DNA from: Minicystis rosea
GTDB lineage: Bacteria; Myxococcota_A; Polyangia; Polyangiales; Polyangiaceae
Assembly: GCA_001931535.1 (NCBI GenBank)
Contig: CP016211.1
Span: 186,001-250,000, forward strand
Reading direction: 5' to 3'
Length of the DNA: 64,000 nt
Within the stretch, counting starts at the first letter, position 1. Each line of letters begins with the position of its first letter. Below, in pieces: positions 60,737 through 64,000 of this stretch. The notes beneath the pieces are model-generated. The model worked only from the letters and a program-made list of their open reading frames with translations. It searched no databases and had not been told where the DNA came from. Made by a program: the position numbers and the translations under genes.

Positions 60737-61863
60737 ATGAAAGCAATGATGAAGAAGTTGTTCTTGGCGGCTTGCAGCAGCTTGGCCATTGGAGCGACCG
60801 GTTGTCTCGCGGGCTCCGATCAAGGTATCGACGAGAACGTGGCCGAAGCCGAAGAGGCTCTCGTCACGCCGTCAGCCTTCAGCGGCGAGGCATCAATCCT
60901 CGACGGCACCCTGGCGGGGATCACGCCCCCGACCTTCCCGGTTGCCCTCGCGGGGCCGCAGCCGCCGGCGGGCGGCACGTTCACGAACAGCATTTTGAAC
61001 TTCAGCCTGGCCGGCATCAGCTTGGGCGCGGGCAACACCTCCACCGTCGGCACCGTCGCCTCGGGCGCGTCCAACTCGCAATCGCAGCTCGCGTCGCTCA
61101 GCGTGGGTATCACGGTCCCGATCGTCGGCACTCAGCTCAACGTCCTCAGCGCGGGGGTCGTGCAGGCGCAGGCCTCGGCGACCCGCACCCAGGCGAGCCT
61201 CCAGCCCACGATCGTCGGCACCTCCAGCATCGCGAACCTCTCGTTGCTCGGCACCCCATCAACGTCACGGGCTTGCCCAACCAGGCGGTCTCCTTGAACG
61301 CCGGCATCGTCTCGGCCTCGCTCATCATCAACGAGCAGACCTCCGTTCTCAACCCGACCAACGGTCAGATCGCGGTGAGCGCGCTCCACCTCACGGTCAC
61401 GGCGCTCGGCGCCACGCTGCTCGATCTCCGTCTCCTCAACGCGGAGGCCGACATCACCTGCTCCGGCACCGTCCCGGTCTGCCGCGCCATCGACTGGTTC
61501 ACCGCCAACCAGGGCGTCATCAGCACGGCGGGTCACCCGGGCACGTTCGCGTTCGCGCTCGGCACGGTCAACGGCAACCCGCAAGGCAACCTCACGTATC
61601 AGGACTTCGTGTCGAACGTGCTCATCAAGGCCACGAGCATCACGGCGGTCAACGTGCTCACGGCGAGCAGCCGCCAGATCTCGGGCCTCGCGACGGTGAA
61701 CGGCGTGCCCGGCCAGCCGTTCAACCTCCAGATCTTCGACAACGGCGCTGGCCCGACGGACTCGCTCAACATCACCGTGGCCGGCTACAACGGTAACGGC
61801 CTCTTGACCCACGGCAACATCGAGCACACGGTGAACCCCTGCTTCACCGGCACCGACGGCTGA
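60737..61863 (+). CDS. Secreted repetitive beta-rich protein, interrupted by a 1-bp deletion
   Basis: AAGGAG precedes ATG 60737 (MKAMMKKLFLAACSSLAIGA). The signal peptide ends in a lipobox-like IGATGCLAG. The protein (about 375 residues after repair) is Thr/Ser/Ala/Val-rich with beta-strand words such as ISLGAGNTSTVGTVASG and NVLSAGVVQAQASATRTQ. The frame breaks at the C run 61254-61257. One extra C restores LLGTPINVTGLPNQAVSLNAG and reads to the end ending HTVNPCFTGTDG. It could be a choice-of-anchor type surface protein; I do not firmly recognise it. Confidence 0.7.
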
Positions 61864-61973
61864 TATCCGCTCTGCCAAGTCGCCTCCCAATCTAGGTCGC
61901 AGTCCGCGGGTCGAGCACCTCCGCGCATCCGAGGTGAGCACGCCCGCGCGGTGACCGCGACCTCCTGCCAACG

Positions 61974-62038
61974 AATGGCCATCTCCGTGGTGGGGAGTGA
62001 ATCCCGCTCTCTCCACGCGGAGGTGGCCATTGCCTTTT
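61974..62038 (+). terminator. Terminator hairpin with T-tract
   Basis: AATGGCCATCTCCG...TGG (61974-61990) pairs with CCACGCGGAGGTGGCCATT (62013-62031), one mismatch and a 2-base bulge, followed by GCCTTTTCG. It lies about 110 bp after the preceding stop at 61863. The remaining gap to 62252 holds nothing else I can support. Confidence 0.8.
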
Positions 62039-62252
62039 CGTTCGTTCGACGGTCCCATCGTCATAAGCCATCTCCGGATGCTGCCCCGACAAGGCAGCTC
62101 GTGCGCCTCCCGGTCGCGGCGTCGTTTTCATTCCAAAAGCCTCTCGTCGGAGGGCGATGATTCGGTATCGCGGGCGGCGTTTCGGGCGGCCGTGTCCGGA
62201 CGGACGCCGAGATCCGGAGGAGCCCTCGCCGGGCTGTGGTAAGAGGCCGGGC

Positions 62253-63092
62253 ATGCGTCTCCAGAACCGCGTCGTCTTCATCACGGGAGCCTCGCGAGGC
62301 ATCGGGCGTGTGATTGCGCTCGCGTGCGCGCGGGAGGGGGCGGACGTGGTCATCGCGGCCAAGACCGAGGTCGCCGAGAACCCTCGCTTGCCGGGCACGA
62401 TCCACGAGGTGGCGCGCGAGGTCGAGGCGCTCGGGCGGAAGGCGCTGCCCATCAAGCTCGACGTGCGCGACGCCGATGCCTGCGAGGCCGCGGTGGATCA
62501 GGTGATCGAGCGGTTCGGCCGCATCGACGTGCTCATCAACAACGCGGGCGCGCTCTGGTGGGCCGACGTGGTCGAGACGCCGGTGAAGAAGTTCGATCTC
62601 ATCGTCGGGGTCAACGTGCGCGCCTCGTTCGTGCTCGCGCACGCGGTGCTCCCGCACATGATCAAGAATCGGTGGGGCCACATCGTGATGATGTCGCCGC
62701 CCGTCGACGCGGCGGGCGTCGCGCACCACGGGGCCTATGCCGTCTCCAAGTTCGGCATGACGATGATCGCGCAGGCGATCGCGGAAGAGGCGCGCGCGCA
62801 CAACGTCACGGCGAACGCGCTCTGGCCGGCGACGGCCATCGAGAGCTTCGCCACCATCAACTTCGGCTTGGGTGGGCCGGAGCTGTGGCGCACGGCCGAC
62901 GTCCTCGCCGACGCCACGCTCGCGCTCATCACCAAAGAGCCTTCGGCGCGCCCCGGCCGCGCCTGGATCGACGAAGAGCTGCTCCGATCCGAGGGCGTCA
63001 CCGATTTCGCCAAGTACCAGTGCGTGCCTGGATCGGAGCCGCCGCATTTCCCCTTCTCGGCGTTGCCGCGGGCCGTCGAGACCAAGCATTGA
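62253..63092 (+). CDS. Short-chain dehydrogenase/reductase, HSDL2-like
   Basis: This is 279 residues. The NAD(P)-binding TGASRGIG lies at 11-18; INNAG is near 92-96; the catalytic Tyr162 and Lys166 are in AYAVSKFGM, with a preceding IVMMSPP that supplies the Ser. The insertion GTIHEVAREVEALGRKALPIK and MMSPPVD resemble the human HSDL2/bacterial HSDL2-like group. Substrate is unknown; oxidation of a lipid or steroid-like alcohol is possible. ATG 62253 was chosen because it immediately precedes RLQNRVVFITGAS. It is followed 8 bp later by the small-protein gene. Confidence 0.88.
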   Translation: MRLQNRVVFITGASRGIGRVIALACAREGADVVIAAKTEVAENPRLPGTIHEVAREVEALGRKALPIKLDVRDADACEAAVDQVIERFGRIDVLINNAGALWWADVVETPVKKFDLIVGVNVRASFVLAHAVLPHMIKNRWGHIVMMSPPVDAAGVAHHGAYAVSKFGMTMIAQAIAEEARAHNVTANALWPATAIESFATINFGLGGPELWRTADVLADATLALITKEPSARPGRAWIDEELLRSEGVTDFAKYQCVPGSEPPHFPFSALPRAVETKH

Positions 63093-63100
63093 GAGGGGCC

Positions 63101-63391
63101 ATGGGATACAAAGACGACAACATCATCGACACGACCATCGACACCGGCCTCGACGTCGCCCTCGATCCGATGGCCGAGCTCGACGCGGTCATGGATGATC
63201 TCGAGGCCATGCTGAAGAACGGCGAGGTCATCGGATCGCTCACGAGCCGCGGGATCAACGCCAGCATCGCGCTGCTCGCGGTCGCCGGTCTGCGCGCCTA
63301 TTTCAAGGGCGACAAGGCGAGCGCCGCCGATGATCTCGGCACCGCCGCCGACGAGATCGAGGGGCGCATCGCGTCCGGCAAGCAGGGTTAG
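63101..63391 (+). CDS. Small helical protein, unknown function
   Basis: This is 96 residues starting MGYKDDNIIDTTIDTGLD. It is acidic at the N-terminus with a possible helix at about 48-62 (GINASIALLAVAGLRAYF). GAGAGGGG is a good ribosome binding site just before the ATG. It sits between the SDR (8 bp) and mtnA (9 bp), so it is likely co-transcribed with both. No family is recognised. Confidence 0.6.
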   Translation: MGYKDDNIIDTTIDTGLDVALDPMAELDAVMDDLEAMLKNGEVIGSLTSRGINASIALLAVAGLRAYFKGDKASAADDLGTAADEIEGRIASGKQG

Positions 63392-63400
63392 GGGATCCGC

Positions 63401-64000
63401 GTGGCTCCGCCCTGGCACCCGCACGCGCCGCTCTCCGGGGCGGGCTACTCCGCGGTCGAGCTCGCCGCCGAGGGCGATCGCGTCTTCATGATGGATCAGC
63501 GCGAGCTGCCGGCGCGCGAGGTCTACGTGGAGCTGTTCACGGCCGCGCAGGTGGCCGAGGGGATCAAGTCGATGGTGGTGCGCGGCGCGCCCGCCATCGG
63601 GATCTCCGCCGCGTACGGGATGGCGCTCGCGGCCCGCGCCGCGATCACCGCGAGCGAGGCCGGTTATCTGGCGACGATGCGCGAAGCGGGCGCGGTGCTC
63701 GCGGCCTCGCGTCCCACCGCGGTGAACCTCGCGTGGGCCGTCGATCGCGCGCTCGCGTTGGCCGCGCAGCACGCCGCGCTCCCCGGCGCGGATCGCGCGT
63801 CCGCGCTCGCCGAGCTCGCGCGGACGATTCACCGCGACGACGTCGAGGCGTGCCGCGTGATGGGCCGCTTCGGCGCGCTGCGCTTGCCGTCGCAGGGCAC
63901 GGTGCTGACCCATTGCAACGCGGGCGCGCTGGCGACGGGCGGCTACGGCACGGCGCTCGGGGTGATCCGCGCGGCGATCGAGTCGGGCAAGCAGCTTGCG
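63401..64000 (+). CDS. mtnA: Methylthioribose-1-phosphate isomerase, N-terminal part (continues beyond window)
   Basis: The first 200 residues are present, cut by the window edge. The isomerase converts 5-methylthioribose-1-phosphate to methylthioribulose-1-phosphate in methionine salvage. Characteristic words are [50 protein letters not shown] and [22 protein letters not shown], the last containing the catalytic Cys region. GTG 63401 was chosen; it lies 9 bp past the stop of the small gene with GGGGAT upstream. No other methionine-salvage gene is visible in this window. Confidence 0.93.
   Translation, partial: MAPPWHPHAPLSGAGYSAVELAAEGDRVFMMDQRELPAREVYVELFTAAQVAEGIKSMVVRGAPAIGISAAYGMALAARAAITASEAGYLATMREAGAVLAASRPTAVNLAWAVDRALALAAQHAALPGADRASALAELARTIHRDDVEACRVMGRFGALRLPSQGTVLTHCNAGALATGGYGTALGVIRAAIESGKQLA

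Noticed and set aside
60652..61300. Upstream extension of the frame that carries the 3' half of the secreted-protein gene
   Set aside because: The first part of that frame is Arg/Gly-rich and lacks a signal peptide, whereas MKAMMKKLFLAACSS at 60737 begins a proper one; the frames join at a C run.

Overview
The window is very GC-rich, with strong third-position GC bias, so long spurious frames run opposite most real genes. The gene content points to a myxobacterium, probably Polyangiales/Sorangiineae: a Ser/Thr kinase fused to an ATPase and TPR repeats, many lipoproteins with Gly/Ser/Thr linkers and Cys-rich modules, paired DUF1501/DUF1800 genes, a hybrid histidine kinase and sigma-54 regulation. 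The taxonomy is inferred from gene content only. I saw no rRNA, tRNA, prophage, insertion sequence or CRISPR array.

Layout. 0.2-8.5 kb: small envelope proteins, a beta-barrel-like protein, and divergently a giant kinase translationally coupled to a patatin-like phospholipase. 8.5-12.6 kb (minus): a DUF3237 gene, a UvrA-like ABC ATPase and a secreted protein made of five knottin-like modules. 12.7-18.3 kb (plus): a lipoprotein hydrolase, a D-threonine-aldolase-like PLP enzyme, a degenerate receiver and a flippase. 18.4-19.7 kb (minus): thiE and an overlapping membrane-anchored protein. 19.8-30.5 kb (plus): a Lys/Asp-rich secreted protein, a trypsin-like protease, and a very large multicopper oxidase coupled to a beta-propeller lipoprotein. 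31-37.4 kb: a response regulator, a 21-bp repeat array, and a minus-strand locus TolC - adaptor - histidine kinase - sigma-54 regulator with no inner-membrane pump. 37.9-45.6 kb: an orphan Cys-repeat peptide, an amidohydrolase lipoprotein, a collagen-like protein, a TerB-like/HAMP gene pair and a DUF3626 gene. 46.1-50.5 kb: a RiPP cluster. 50.7-64 kb: a hybrid kinase, sodB, the DUF1800/DUF1501 pair, an aldo/keto reductase, a secreted protein, an SDR, a small protein and the start of mtnA.

The most notable system is the thiazole/oxazole-modified (azole) peptide cluster at 46,086-50,480. It encodes a precursor whose core has a Cys at every third residue (25 Cys), an E1-like/YcaO fusion, a SagB-type azoline dehydrogenase, and an F-type leader-binding protein. 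A second precursor lies 8 kb upstream at 37,878-38,300. It has an equal-length leader sharing an 11-residue block ([11 protein letters not shown]), and its first core Cys is also residue 55, so the single enzyme set probably serves both. Gene order resembles the F-dependent heterocycloanthracin type, but the precursor family looks different. No transporter or leader peptidase is visible nearby.

Five genes (kinase, DUF3237, multicopper oxidase, DUF1800, and the secreted protein at 60.7 kb) are each broken by one +/-1 change in or next to a short homopolymer. This looks more like residual sequencing error than five independent pseudogenes.
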